42,604 nt of DNA, taken from Bacillota bacterium. Lineage in GTDB: Bacteria > Bacillota > Clostridia > Oscillospirales > Ethanoligenentaceae. The notes beneath the pieces were generated by a model. That model was not told the origin of the DNA. It saw only the letters and a list, made by a program, of their open reading frames with translations, and ran no database searches. Shown here piece by piece: positions 16,266 to 23,108 of the stretch. The stretch is taken from contig JAEWAU010000125.1 in NCBI GenBank assembly GCA_023391535.1, forward strand, positions 1-42,604, in the 5' to 3' direction. The translations under genes and the position numbers were made by a program. The stretch's first letter is position 1, and the number at the start of each line of letters is the position of its first letter.

Positions 16266-16835
16266 ATGAGTTCTATAGCTCTTGAACTTCCGAAGGATGT
16301 CGTGATACAAAAAAAATTGACGGATATGCACATTCAAGAATGGCTTCGGCTGGATGTTTTTCATACCAGATGGTGGATCTTAATCGCGCTGATTTTTACC
16401 GTTCTGTTCATATGGTGGAAATTGCTTGATAAGTCCCGCATGCGCGAAATTTGCCTGTTTGCCGCCTTGGAAGCCATTCTGGCAATGGGCATGTGCGAAT
16501 ATGGAGAGGAACTGACTTTATGGGATTATCCCACCGATATAATTCCGCTGTTTCCTCCCTTATCCTCCCTGAATCTGCTCAGTTTGCCCTTGGTTTATTC
16601 GCTGATCTACCAGCACTTCGACCATAAAAAGAGCTTTATTTTCGCAACGGTTATCGCGTCGGCCGCCATTTGTTTTATGGTTGAACCAATTCTTACTTGG
16701 GGAGGATTTTATCATCTCATCCACTGGAGATATTATTTCAGCCTGCCCATCTATGTGAGCATGGCAGTCATTGTAAGAATAATCGTTCAAAAAAGTTATG
16801 AACGAACCGAAAGAAGCAAAATAATGCGGCCGTAA
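16266..16835 (+). CDS. CBO0543-family membrane protein 2
   Basis: Membrane protein of 189 aa. A polar N-terminus of about 30 aa leads into FHTRWWILIALIFTVLFIWW, then KLLDKSRMRE, EYGEELTLWDYPTDI and IPLFPPLSSLNL, YSLIYQHFDHKKSF, and EPILTWGGFYHLIHWRYYFS. Five hydrophobic helices are visible. This set of motifs (IWWKLxDK, LWDYPTDIxPLFPP, YQxFxxxKSF) is the CBO0543 pattern and is shared almost block for block with the next gene, so the two are recent tandem paralogues. The ATG at 16266 is preceded by a weak GGTGAG site. Function is unknown; conserved acidic and Trp/Tyr residues next to the membrane suggest a structural or sensing role, which is inference. Confidence 0.75.
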   Translation: MSSIALELPKDVVIQKKLTDMHIQEWLRLDVFHTRWWILIALIFTVLFIWWKLLDKSRMREICLFAALEAILAMGMCEYGEELTLWDYPTDIIPLFPPLSSLNLLSLPLVYSLIYQHFDHKKSFIFATVIASAAICFMVEPILTWGGFYHLIHWRYYFSLPIYVSMAVIVRIIVQKSYERTERSKIMRP

Positions 16836-16853
16836 GGAAAAGGGGAATCACAA

Positions 16854-17408
16854 ATGCCTTCTTTGCCTGGAAATTTGCAGGAAGACGCCGCTGTGCAATG
16901 GCAGCTGACGTCCGCGCGTTTTGACGATTGGTTTAAAAATGATTTATTTCATTTCAGGTGGTGGATGCTGCTGGCGGTTTTCCTATTGTCCGTTTTCATT
17001 TGGTGGAAATTAGTGGACAAGGCCAGGCTAAACGAGCTGGTTCTGTTTTCCGCCCTCGTCTCCCTCATGGTCTTAGTTCTGGATGAACTCGGAGAAGAAC
17101 TGGCTCTTTGGGATTACCCCACCGATATAGTTCCGCTCTTTCCTCCAATTTCAGCGATTGATCTTGCAAGTCTTCCGTTTCTGTATTCGCTGGTATACCA
17201 ACATTTCAAAACATGGAAGAGTTTTATCATCGCGTCTGCCATCCTGTCCGCTGTATCGTGTTTTATTTTGGAACCGCTTTTTGTTTTTACGGGAATATAC
17301 CAGATGATAACATGGAAAAGTTACTATGGGCTACCGCTGTATTTTGCCATCGCCGTAACGGCAAGAGCTATAATGAGGAAGATGTTTGCAGTAGAATCAG
17401 AATACTAA
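16854..17408 (+). CDS. CBO0543-family membrane protein 3
   Basis: Membrane protein of 184 aa, paralogue of the preceding one: FHFRWWMLLAVFLLSVFIWW, KLVDKARLNELVLF, DELGEELALWDYPTDI, VPLFPP, YSLVYQHFKTWKSFI, EPLFVFTGIYQMITWKSYYG. Family proteins of this type usually have exactly this DExGxELxLWxYPxD arrangement, so this copy looks like the canonical one and gene 2 the derived copy. The ribosome site AAGGAAAAGGGG is the best of the three. It is followed by a hairpin with a T tail at 17452-17485. AT-rich codons and the adjacent IS remnant suggest the trio arrived by transfer. Role unknown. Confidence 0.78.
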   Translation: MPSLPGNLQEDAAVQWQLTSARFDDWFKNDLFHFRWWMLLAVFLLSVFIWWKLVDKARLNELVLFSALVSLMVLVLDELGEELALWDYPTDIVPLFPPISAIDLASLPFLYSLVYQHFKTWKSFIIASAILSAVSCFILEPLFVFTGIYQMITWKSYYGLPLYFAIAVTARAIMRKMFAVESEY

Positions 17409-17451
17409 GCACACGGCAGCAAATAAATATCTATTATCCCTTGGTCAGTTC

Positions 17452-17485
17452 GCTCCGCGAAAACACGCGGGAGCTTTCTGTTTTT
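17452..17485 (+). terminator. Terminator after CBO0543 cluster
   Basis: GCTCCGCG (17452-17459) pairs with CGCGGGAGC (17466-17474, one bulged G) over an AAAACA-type loop, followed by TTTCTGTTTTT. It lies between the plus-strand trio and the minus-strand DUF4363 gene and may serve both. Confidence 0.7.
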
Positions 17486-17503
17486 CTCCCGCCCGGCGTC
17501 ATA

Positions 17504-17884
17504 TCAGAACACGTTTCCGAGCGTGAAGCGCTCGACGTCGTAGAGATGCTTCAGCTGCATCTCCAGCGTTTCGCATTCCGCGTAGAACTGTGCCTTATCC
17601 TCCCCTCCCGAGAGCGGCTCGAGCTTTTCCATGGACTGATTCACCAGATCGAGCTCGCTGTGGCGGATGAACGTGGAGATGATTTCGCGGTTTTTGTCCC
17701 AGTCGCGGTTAAACGCATCCAGCTCCTGCTTCGCCTGCTGCGTTTTGCCCGCGTGCTCGTCGCGCGCGGCGGCGGCCACCGTCTGCGCCAGGCTGTCCGT
17801 TACGCGGTGCAGGTAGATGTGGCAGCACCCGATGCCTATGGTTATGCCCGCCAGGATGCACAGGGCGGCGACCCATTTTTTCAT
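17504..17884 (-). CDS. DUF4363-family protein
   Basis: Small membrane-anchored protein of 126 aa: a single N-terminal helix (KKWVAALCILAGITIGIGCC) and an otherwise soluble, helical, charged domain (about 30-126) with Trp/Asp/Glu-rich segments such as AFNRDWDKNREIISTFIRHS and a C-terminal HLYDVERFTLGNVF. This matches DUF4363 proteins, which sit next to DUF421 proteins in many clostridia, as here: the DUF421 stop is 4 nt upstream of this ATG, so they are one operon. The topology puts the soluble domain outside. Function is unknown; pairing implies a shared job. Confidence 0.82.
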   Translation of the reverse strand: MKKWVAALCILAGITIGIGCCHIYLHRVTDSLAQTVAAAARDEHAGKTQQAKQELDAFNRDWDKNREIISTFIRHSELDLVNQSMEKLEPLSGGEDKAQFYAECETLEMQLKHLYDVERFTLGNVF

Positions 17885-17888
17885 GCGC

Positions 17889-18569
17889 TCACCCCCTTTT
17901 CGGTTCTTTGGGGATGACGATGGTCTTGCCCAGGGCGTCCACCGTCATGAGAAAGACGCTCTGCGGCTCCATGCCCTGCGCCGCGAGCTGCCCCTGAAGC
18001 CACGTCATATCCCTGCCCGCGTGCGAGAGCGCCTCGAGCGAGAGCAGGCCGTCGCAGATGAGCGTGGAGGGCAGGCCGCCGTCGGGCTGGGAAAGGTTCA
18101 TCATTCCGGCGGTGACGGGCTTGTTCTGGCTTGTTGGGAACACGCTGAGCTTGCCGTTTGTTTCGAGCACCGCCCAGGCCACCTCCTCCACCGAATAGAA
18201 GCCCGCGATGCGCAACTCCTCCATCAGGTCGTCGAGCGTCAGGCGCAGGCGGTGCATCTCCTTCTGGTCGATGACGCCGTTGCGGATGAGCACGCTCGGA
18301 ACGCCCGTGATGATATGCCGCAGCTTCATGCTGCCGAGCGTTACGGTGGAAAGCAGGATCTCGCAGGCGATGAGCGTGAGAATGGGGATGATGCCGCTCA
18401 CGAGCGGGATGCCCGTCTCCTGCATCGGAATGGCGGCCAGCTCCGAGATCAGGATAGCCACCACCAGCTCCGAGGGCTGCAGCTCCCCGATCTGCCGCTT
18501 GCCCATAAACCGCACCGCCGAAACCACAAAGAGATACAGGATGATCGTGCGCACAAAAGATATGCCCAA
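17889..18569 (-). CDS. DUF421 (YetF/YdfR-type) membrane protein
   Basis: Membrane protein of 226 aa. TTG 18569 is the start because GGGGAGGG lies 7 nt upstream and the protein then begins at GISFVRTIILYLFVVSAVRF; the open frame to 18608 lacks a site. Three N-terminal helices include the family motif RFMGKRQIGELQPSELVVAI and LASxxMQE-like residues; residues 90-226 form the cytoplasmic DUF421 domain (GVPSVLIRNGVIDQKEMHRLR, LTLDDLMEELRIAGFYSVEE, VAWAVLETNGKLSVF). YetF-type proteins are widespread in spore formers and some are part of spore germination or lipid-related functions, but no reaction is established. The downstream DUF4363 gene is 4 nt away. Confidence 0.9.
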   Translation of the reverse strand: MGISFVRTIILYLFVVSAVRFMGKRQIGELQPSELVVAILISELAAIPMQETGIPLVSGIIPILTLIACEILLSTVTLGSMKLRHIITGVPSVLIRNGVIDQKEMHRLRLTLDDLMEELRIAGFYSVEEVAWAVLETNGKLSVFPTSQNKPVTAGMMNLSQPDGGLPSTLICDGLLSLEALSHAGRDMTWLQGQLAAQGMEPQSVFLMTVDALGKTIVIPKEPKRG

Positions 18570-18751
18570 CCGCGTCCCTCCCCGCCGTTCTCCGCGCCCG
18601 GCCCGCAAAGGCCCGCGCGCTCGTTTTGCCGTCTTTTCGGAAAAATGCCGTGGTGTTATTTTGCGCGGGAATCGGCGCGGTATTCTTTTCCGGTTTCGGA
18701 GAAAGCCGCTTCATACGGGCAAAAAGCCGTTGGCCGGCGCGAATTCACGGC

Positions 18752-18779
18752 TATAATGTACTTATATAATAAGTACATT
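18752..18779 (+). promoter_or_regulatory. GntR autoregulatory promoter/operator
   Basis: A perfect inverted repeat, AATGTACTTA (18755-18764) and TAAGTACATT (18770-18779) with a TATAA spacer, is the operator form used by YtrA-type GntR repressors. It overlaps two TATAAT boxes (18752-18757 and 18765-18770); TTGGCC at 18730-18735 gives a 16-bp spacer to the first. Binding here would block transcription of the GntR gene that starts 22 nt downstream. Confidence 0.85.
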
Positions 18780-18800
18780 CATTACATTGGAGGAGCGTTT

Positions 18801-19178
18801 TTGGACATCATTCTGCGAAGCGGCTCCGGCCAGCCCATCTACGAGCAGATCACCTCGCAGCTCAAGGCGCAGATTATGGAGGGCGCGCTGCGCGCGGGCG
18901 ACGCGCTTCCCTCTATGCGGGCGCTGGCGAAATCGCTGCACATCAGCGTCATCACCGCGCAGCGCGCCTATGAGGATCTGCAGCGGGACGGCTTCATCGA
19001 AACCGCGGTGGGGCGCGGCACGTTCGTGGCGGCGCAGAACGGGGAATTTTTGCGGGAGGAACGGCTGCGGCGCATCGAGGAGCATCTGCGGCAGGCCGCG
19101 GAGCTGGCGCGGGGCTGCGGCATCCCGGCGGAAAAGCTGCAGGAGCTGATCGGCCTGTTTTACACGGAGGAGGATTGA
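18801..19178 (+). CDS. GntR-family regulator, YtrA subfamily
   Basis: Repressor of 125 aa starting at TTG 18801, 5 nt after GGAGGAG; the longer frame upstream has no site and would cross the operator. Residues 10-75 are a GntR winged helix (QPIYEQITSQLKAQIMEGAL, LPSMRALAKSLHISVITAQR, AYEDLQRDGFIETAVGRGTF). The short helical C-terminus (about 80-125) lacks a ligand domain, which defines the YtrA subfamily. Such regulators sit first in operons encoding ABC transporters and repress themselves; the palindrome at 18755-18779 is the matching operator, and an ABC ATPase follows 1 nt after the stop. Here that transporter is broken, leaving the repressor apparently intact. Confidence 0.93.
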   Translation: MDIILRSGSGQPIYEQITSQLKAQIMEGALRAGDALPSMRALAKSLHISVITAQRAYEDLQRDGFIETAVGRGTFVAAQNGEFLREERLRRIEEHLRQAAELARGCGIPAEKLQELIGLFYTEED

Positions 19179-19179
19179 C

Positions 19180-19570
19180 ATGGAGGCGATTCTGGAAGCG
19201 GAGGGCCTGAGCAAAAGATACCCGGGCTTTTCGCTGCACGACGTGAGCTTTTCCCTGCCCTGCGGCTCCATTCTGGGGCTGATCGGCGAAAACGGCGCGG
19301 GCAAAAGCACCACCATCCGCGCGCTGCTGGGGATGATCCGGCACGGCGGCACGGTGCGGCTCTTCGGGCAGGACGCCGCGCAGGCGGGCAAGGAGCTCCG
19401 CGAGCGGATCGGCGCGGTGTTCGGCGAGGAATCCTTTCCGCCGAGCCTTTGCGCCGCGCAGATTTCCCGCGTGCTGGGCGGCATCTGCCGCGCCTGGGAC
19501 GCGCCGCTGTTCCGGGAATTGCTCGCACGCTTCGGCGTTGCGGAAACAAAGCCCGTGCAGGCCCTTTCGC
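19180..19570 (+). pseudogene. ABC transporter ATP-binding protein, 3'-deleted
   Basis: The first 130 residues are a normal ABC ATPase of the YtrB/CcmA type: EAEGLSKRYPGFSLHDVSFS, Walker A LIGENGAGKSTTIRALLG (near 38-50), GTVRLFGQD, the Q-loop area IGAVFGEESFPPSLCA, then a helical subdomain ending GVAETKPVQALSR. At the point where the signature (LSRGM...) should come, homology stops (about 19570). The signature, Walker B, D-loop and H-loop are gone, so it cannot hydrolyse ATP. The frame runs on to 19674 in nonsense sequence rich in Ser/Arg. In another frame, the sequence right after the break is the end of a permease, so an internal deletion removed the rest of both genes. Confidence 0.85.
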
Positions 19571-19649
19571 GCTCGCCTTCGACGCGCTGTGCTTCGCGCT
19601 CTCGTTTCTGCTCACGGCGCGGGCCTATGAAAGCCGGGACTGCGCCTGA
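19571..19649 (+). pseudogene. C-terminal tail of an ABC-2-type permease
   Basis: In the frame ending at TGA 19647-19649 the sequence reads LAFDALCFALSFLLTARAYE then SRDCA: a transmembrane helix followed by the A-Y-E-x-R-D tail typical of ABC-2 permease C-termini that follow YtrA/ATPase genes. Nothing of the permease upstream of this helix is present; it is fused directly to the broken ATPase gene. Confidence 0.55.
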
Positions 19650-19761
19650 AGCGCATGCCCGCAAAATCGCTTGATAAATATTCCCATTCTTCTTATACTT
19701 GTAAGAGAGCCACGCCCATTCGGCGCTGTGCGACGCAAACGACTACCGGGAGGCGTTTGTT

Positions 19762-20247
19762 ATGGATTTGCTGCCGCGTCAAAAAAAGCGGAAGCGCGTC
19801 GGCCTGCTCATAGCGGCCTGTGTGGCAGGCGCTTTCGCTCTGTGGTACGAATGGATGTCCTATTCCACGGCGAAAACCGTTCGGGTTGAACGGCAAGTGC
19901 GCGACGTGCTGAATGCAGGGCTTGCGGAGGTCGTCAACCAGGCCCCTCGTTCCGTCTGGGACGTAAACGGCGGCCCCTCTTTCTATGCGGCAGATCTGGG
20001 CGACACGAAGATTTTACTGGTTCAGCAGCAAAAGATATACGATAACCTGTTGGAATACCTTCAGGGAGAAAACTTTCCAGCCTGCAAAGCGACTCCCGTT
20101 GTGCTCAACTTTACAGCAATTCCCGAAATTACGGCTACCACGCAGGTAACCTTCGAGCTTGCGCCCGGCGTGTATCGGACGATAGTAGTAGCGCAAACTG
20201 CCCGTTCTCCTCTGTTCCGTTCCGCCACAGGCGATTCCGTCGCCTAG
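19762..20247 (+). CDS. Membrane-anchored hypothetical protein
   Basis: Protein of 161 aa from ATG 19762, which follows GGGAGG with 8-nt spacing. A basic N-terminus (RQKKRKRVG) and one helix (LLIAACVAGAFALWYEWMSY) anchor an extracytoplasmic domain of about 125 aa with mixed beta character (GGPSFYAADLGDTKILLVQQ, ATTQVTFELAPGVYRTIVVA). It has a single Cys (in FPACKA) and no motif I recognise. It is monocistronic: the broken ABC operon ends upstream and a bidirectional terminator follows at 20286. Its composition is less GC-rich than the genes after it. Function unknown. Confidence 0.65.
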   Translation: MDLLPRQKKRKRVGLLIAACVAGAFALWYEWMSYSTAKTVRVERQVRDVLNAGLAEVVNQAPRSVWDVNGGPSFYAADLGDTKILLVQQQKIYDNLLEYLQGENFPACKATPVVLNFTAIPEITATTQVTFELAPGVYRTIVVAQTARSPLFRSATGDSVA

Positions 20248-20285
20248 AGTAGGCCATGCATCGCCTCTATTTTAGTAAAACCGCA

Positions 20286-20338
20286 AAAAAACGGCGCCCG
20301 CGCGGCTCTTGTTTTAAGCCGCTCAGGGTGCCGTTTTT
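20286..20338. terminator. Bidirectional terminator
   Basis: AAAAACGGCGCCC on the left pairs with GGGTGCCGTTTTT on the right, with an inner GGCT/AGCC stem. It has A/T runs on both sides and sits between converging genes (19762-20247 plus; 20365-21021 minus). Confidence 0.8.
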
Positions 20339-20364
20339 CCACCGTGCCATATCCGTCCGGCTCT

Positions 20365-21021
20365 TTATTTTTCTTTTTCTTCTTCCGCCGGCTTTTTCCG
20401 CGCCTGCCGGTCTTTTCCGAACGCCTTCTCGAGCGCGCCGAGATCGAACGAAGAGACGCCGACGCCCGTGGAAACGGTTTTGCCCGCGTCGGTGATGACG
20501 CAGAACACGCCGTTATCGTCGGTAAAATAGGAAAACACCGCGCGGAAGCGGCCGTCGTACAAAAAGCAGCGCCCGCCCACGGTGCGCACACGGCGCGAGA
20601 GAAAATGCGGCGCGTTGAGCCACAGGGCCACCGGAGGCACCAGCAGAATCAGCGCCCGCAAGGGGCTCGCGTAGGGTTTCAGCTGCGTGAGCAGCACATA
20701 GCCGGCCACAAAAAGGGCTACGAACACGACGGAACGCAGCGGGAAAAACCGGTTCCCGCCGTAGAGGATGCGGTAAACGCTCCCCTCGCCCGAATCCGTA
20801 ACGCCCCAGAGCAGCAGCTCCACGAGGAAATTGCGGCACACCGCGGTAAGCCCCAGCAGCAGCAGCAGATGCTCCGCGGCGGCCAGCGCCAGCACGGCGG
20901 GCGAGGGCACCGCGCGCAGCAGCAAAAGCAGGTAGGGCAGCGAAACGCCCAGCAGGCACGCGAAGGGCGTGAGCAGCACCGCCGCGCGGAAAAGACGTCC
21001 GTTCAGGCGCGCGTAATCCAT
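20365..21021 (-). CDS. Four-helix membrane protein, unknown
   Basis: Protein of 218 aa. The first 140 residues contain four hydrophobic helices (near 10-36, 42-60, 96-112 and 120-136), separated by a short loop with CRNFLVELLLWGVTDSGEGS. The last 80 residues are cytoplasmic: a beta-rich stretch (GGRCFLYDGRFRAVFSYFTD, DNGVFCVITDAGKTVSTGVG) and a Lys/Glu-rich end (KKPAEEEKEK). I recognise no family. The ATG is 29 nt after the CPBP protease stop, so the two are probably one operon. The very GC-rich DNA gives many spurious frames on the other strand; this frame is preferred for its hydrophobic pattern and its operon spacing. Confidence 0.7.
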   Translation of the reverse strand: MDYARLNGRLFRAAVLLTPFACLLGVSLPYLLLLLRAVPSPAVLALAAAEHLLLLLGLTAVCRNFLVELLLWGVTDSGEGSVYRILYGGNRFFPLRSVVFVALFVAGYVLLTQLKPYASPLRALILLVPPVALWLNAPHFLSRRVRTVGGRCFLYDGRFRAVFSYFTDDNGVFCVITDAGKTVSTGVGVSSFDLGALEKAFGKDRQARKKPAEEEKEK

Positions 21022-21050
21022 TTATCCCATCTCTTTCCCAGGCAAATTCC

Positions 21051-22079
21051 TTACGCCGGCCGCACCGAAAGCACCAGCCGGAACGCGCACAGCAGCAAAA
21101 ACAGCGCCGCGGGCACGCGCGTGACGAGCGCAAACCACGCGCCCTTCGGGCCGTGGGGCGTTCCGGGCGCCGGCAGCAGCCGTTTGGCGAAAACAGCCAG
21201 CAGAATCACCGCCAAAAAAATCAGCCCGAGGTTTATCAGGCTGCTCGCCATCTTCCCCAAAAGGCTTGCCATCGCGGCGCTTTCCAGCACGCTCAGCAGG
21301 TTGTTGAGAAAATGCAGCGCCAGCGTCGGCCAAATGGATTCCGCGCGCAGCGCCAGCAGCCCGAAAAAGAGGCCGATTACGAAAACGGGCACCGCCTGCG
21401 GAAAATCGCCGTGCGCGAGCGCCCAGCACAGCGCGGAGGCTACCACGGCGAACGCCCTCCCGCAGGGCCGGAACGCCCGCAGCAGCACCCCGCGGAAGAA
21501 AAACTCCTCGGTAAGAGGCGCCGCCACCAGCACCGCCGCCAGCAGCACAGCGGCTGTGGCCGGGTGCTCCCACGGAATCTGGAAATTGGGCGAGGAAAGC
21601 GTGAGATGCGCGCCGGAGCGCAGCAGCAGGTCCGCGACATGCACCGCCAGGGAGGCGAACAGCCCGAACCCGATGCCGAGCATTCCCAGCAGCGCCGCGT
21701 CGCCTGCTTTCGTTTTGGGGCGCGCGAACACCGCGCCCGGCCGCAGCCTCCCGGCGCGCGCGCACAGCAGCGCCGGAACGCCCAGCCCCACCAGGGACGC
21801 GAGCAGCTGCGCAAGCGCCTGCGCGGGGGAATACCCCGGCGAACGGCGCAGCAGCGCCAGCAGCGCGCCCGGCGAACCGGGCAGCCTCCCGGCCGCGGCC
21901 GTCAGGCACAGCGACGCCGTGAGAAGCTGCAGCGGCCAGGTTGCCAGAAGCGCCGCGCCCACAGCGCTCAGGCCGCGCCGCTCCTCCGCGCCGATCCCCG
22001 GTTCCGTTTCTTCCAGCCCATTCATCCCGTTCGTTCCGTTCGTTCCGTCCGTTCCGTTCGTTCCGTTCGTTTCGCCCAT
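21051..22079 (-). CDS. CPBP-family intramembrane metalloprotease
   Basis: Membrane protein of 342 aa with about eight helices and the Abi/CAAX-protease (CPBP) core in the C-terminal half: APLTEEFFFRGVLLRAF (motif 1, EExxxR), ALAHGDFPQAVPVFVIGLFF (motif 2, His), and TLALHFLNNLLSV (motif 3, HxxxN). These residues form the metalloprotease site near the membrane. The start is ATG 22079 because GGAGG lies 6 nt upstream; a longer frame reaches 22163. The first 20 residues are odd: short TNG, TDG and MNG repeats from a TTCCGTTCG microsatellite. Bacterial CPBP proteins are linked to bacteriocin self-immunity or general membrane proteolysis; the substrate is unknown. No bacteriocin gene is visible nearby. 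Confidence 0.88.
   Translation of the reverse strand: MGETNGTNGTDGTNGTNGMNGLEETEPGIGAEERRGLSAVGAALLATWPLQLLTASLCLTAAAGRLPGSPGALLALLRRSPGYSPAQALAQLLASLVGLGVPALLCARAGRLRPGAVFARPKTKAGDAALLGMLGIGFGLFASLAVHVADLLLRSGAHLTLSSPNFQIPWEHPATAAVLLAAVLVAAPLTEEFFFRGVLLRAFRPCGRAFAVVASALCWALAHGDFPQAVPVFVIGLFFGLLALRAESIWPTLALHFLNNLLSVLESAAMASLLGKMASSLINLGLIFLAVILLAVFAKRLLPAPGTPHGPKGAWFALVTRVPAALFLLLCAFRLVLSVRPA
22020..22079. repeat. TTCCG/TTCG microsatellite
   Basis: Alternating TTCCG and TTCG units run through about 22029-22075, inside the first codons of the CPBP gene, where they encode a Thr-Asn-Gly-type repeat. Copy-number change by slippage could alter the N-terminus or the reading frame. Confidence 0.75.
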
Positions 22080-22164
22080 TCCGTTCCTCCGTTCCCGCAT
22101 ACCGCCGCGTTCTCTTCCGATTCCTATCCCATCCATCATATCAGAACGGCCGCGCTGTGGCAAG

Positions 22165-22229
22165 CGGCTGCGCCGCGGCAGGCCGAGTGGGGCCGGGCGC
22201 GAACTTTAAGCATTCCCCCCGCGCTCGAA
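22165..22229 (+). repeat. 65-bp intergenic repeat, copy D
   Basis: Single 65-bp copy between divergent genes: head CGGCTGCGCCGCGGCAG, middle CCGAGTGGGG, tail CCCCCCGCGC. It matches the copies at 25123, 25853 and 31529 in order and total length. The final bases (TCGAA instead of ACGG) have diverged. Confidence 0.75.
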
Positions 22230-22333
22230 TTCCCAGCGCGGAAAAAGTACGCGAGACCTGCTCGCTTTCCCGCGGATTATTCGCGGCGCATCCGCCGCGA
22301 ATTGCTGCGGCGTACCCACCCCCTCTTTACAAC

Positions 22334-22351
22334 GTAACAATGTTATGTTAC
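22334..22351 (+). promoter_or_regulatory. Inverted repeat before yhbD-like gene
   Basis: GTAACA (22334-22339) and TGTTAC (22346-22351) with a 6-nt spacer, followed at once by TATAGA (22354-22359) as a likely -10 box; TTTACA lies at 22326-22331, 22 bp from it. An unusually long -35/-10 spacer spanned by a dyad is the arrangement used by MerR-type activators, and the downstream gene encodes a MerR-like HTH protein. Confidence 0.55.
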
Positions 22352-22411
22352 ACTATAGATAACGCATCGAACAAAACGATTGAATGGGGGTGATCCGGAA
22401 CGGAAAACGAT

Positions 22412-23026
22412 TTGATTTCCAAGAAGGAGCTGCTCGATTTCACGGGAATTTCCTACGGGCAGCTCTACCGCTGGAAGCGCAAGGGGCTGATTCCGGAGGA
22501 ATGGTTCCTCAAGCGCCCGGCCTTCACGGGGCAGGAGACGTTCTTTCCGCGCGGGAAGATTCTGCGGCGCATCGAGCAGATTCAGGACATGAAGGAAGAC
22601 GTGCCGCTCGACGACCTCGCGGAGGTGTTTTCGCCCGATGCCTCCGGCCTGAGCCTGGACGCCGCGGAGCTGGCCGCGCGCGGCGTGGCCCCGCCGCCCG
22701 TAACGGAGCTGTACGCGTCGTTTTGCGGCGGCGCGAAGGACGCCTACGGCTTTGACGACATGGTGCTGCTCTCGGTGCTCGCGCAGCTTCTGGACGCGGG
22801 CAGCCTTTCGCGCGACGAGGCCCTTGAAGCGCTCTCGCTGCTTGCGGAGCAGCTCCCGAACTATCCCGACGGCTCCTGCGCGCTCTGCGCGGCGCGCAAG
22901 CTGGGCGTGTTCGGCTGTTTTCTCGTTTCGCTTCCCTGCGGGCTGAAGCTGGAAAAATCGCTGCGGCAGGCCGCGTTCCTCGAACTGCCCGCCGTGCGCG
23001 CGCAGCTCAAACAGAAATTGCTTTGA
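22412..23026 (+). CDS. YhbD-like MerR-type HTH protein (DUF4004)
   Basis: Protein of 204 aa. Residues 2-50 (ISKKELLDFTGISYGQLYRW, KRKGLIPEEWF, FTGQETFFPRGKILRRIEQI) are nearly the Bacillus YhbD N-terminus, a MerR-like winged helix. A variable helical domain follows, with a Cys pair in SCALCAARK near 155 and an amphipathic C-terminus. TTG 22412 is the only plausible in-frame start after the stop at 22391; its ribosome site is weak (GGAACGG). As in Bacillus yhbD-yhbE-yhbF, a bactofilin-type gene follows, 82 nt downstream. It may regulate that gene, and itself, through the dyad at 22334-22351, which is inference. Confidence 0.85.
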   Translation: MISKKELLDFTGISYGQLYRWKRKGLIPEEWFLKRPAFTGQETFFPRGKILRRIEQIQDMKEDVPLDDLAEVFSPDASGLSLDAAELAARGVAPPPVTELYASFCGGAKDAYGFDDMVLLSVLAQLLDAGSLSRDEALEALSLLAEQLPNYPDGSCALCAARKLGVFGCFLVSLPCGLKLEKSLRQAAFLELPAVRAQLKQKLL

Positions 23027-23108
23027 CGCCGCTCCGGCGGCGAACCGGCGGTTTTAAATGTGTTTCTTGCGGAATACCCGCTCCGGCGGGAGAGAGGATG
23101 TTTTTTCA

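Noticed and set aside
21051..22079. Bacteriocin immunity locus around the CPBP protease
   Set aside because: No precursor peptide, leader motif or dedicated exporter is seen nearby.
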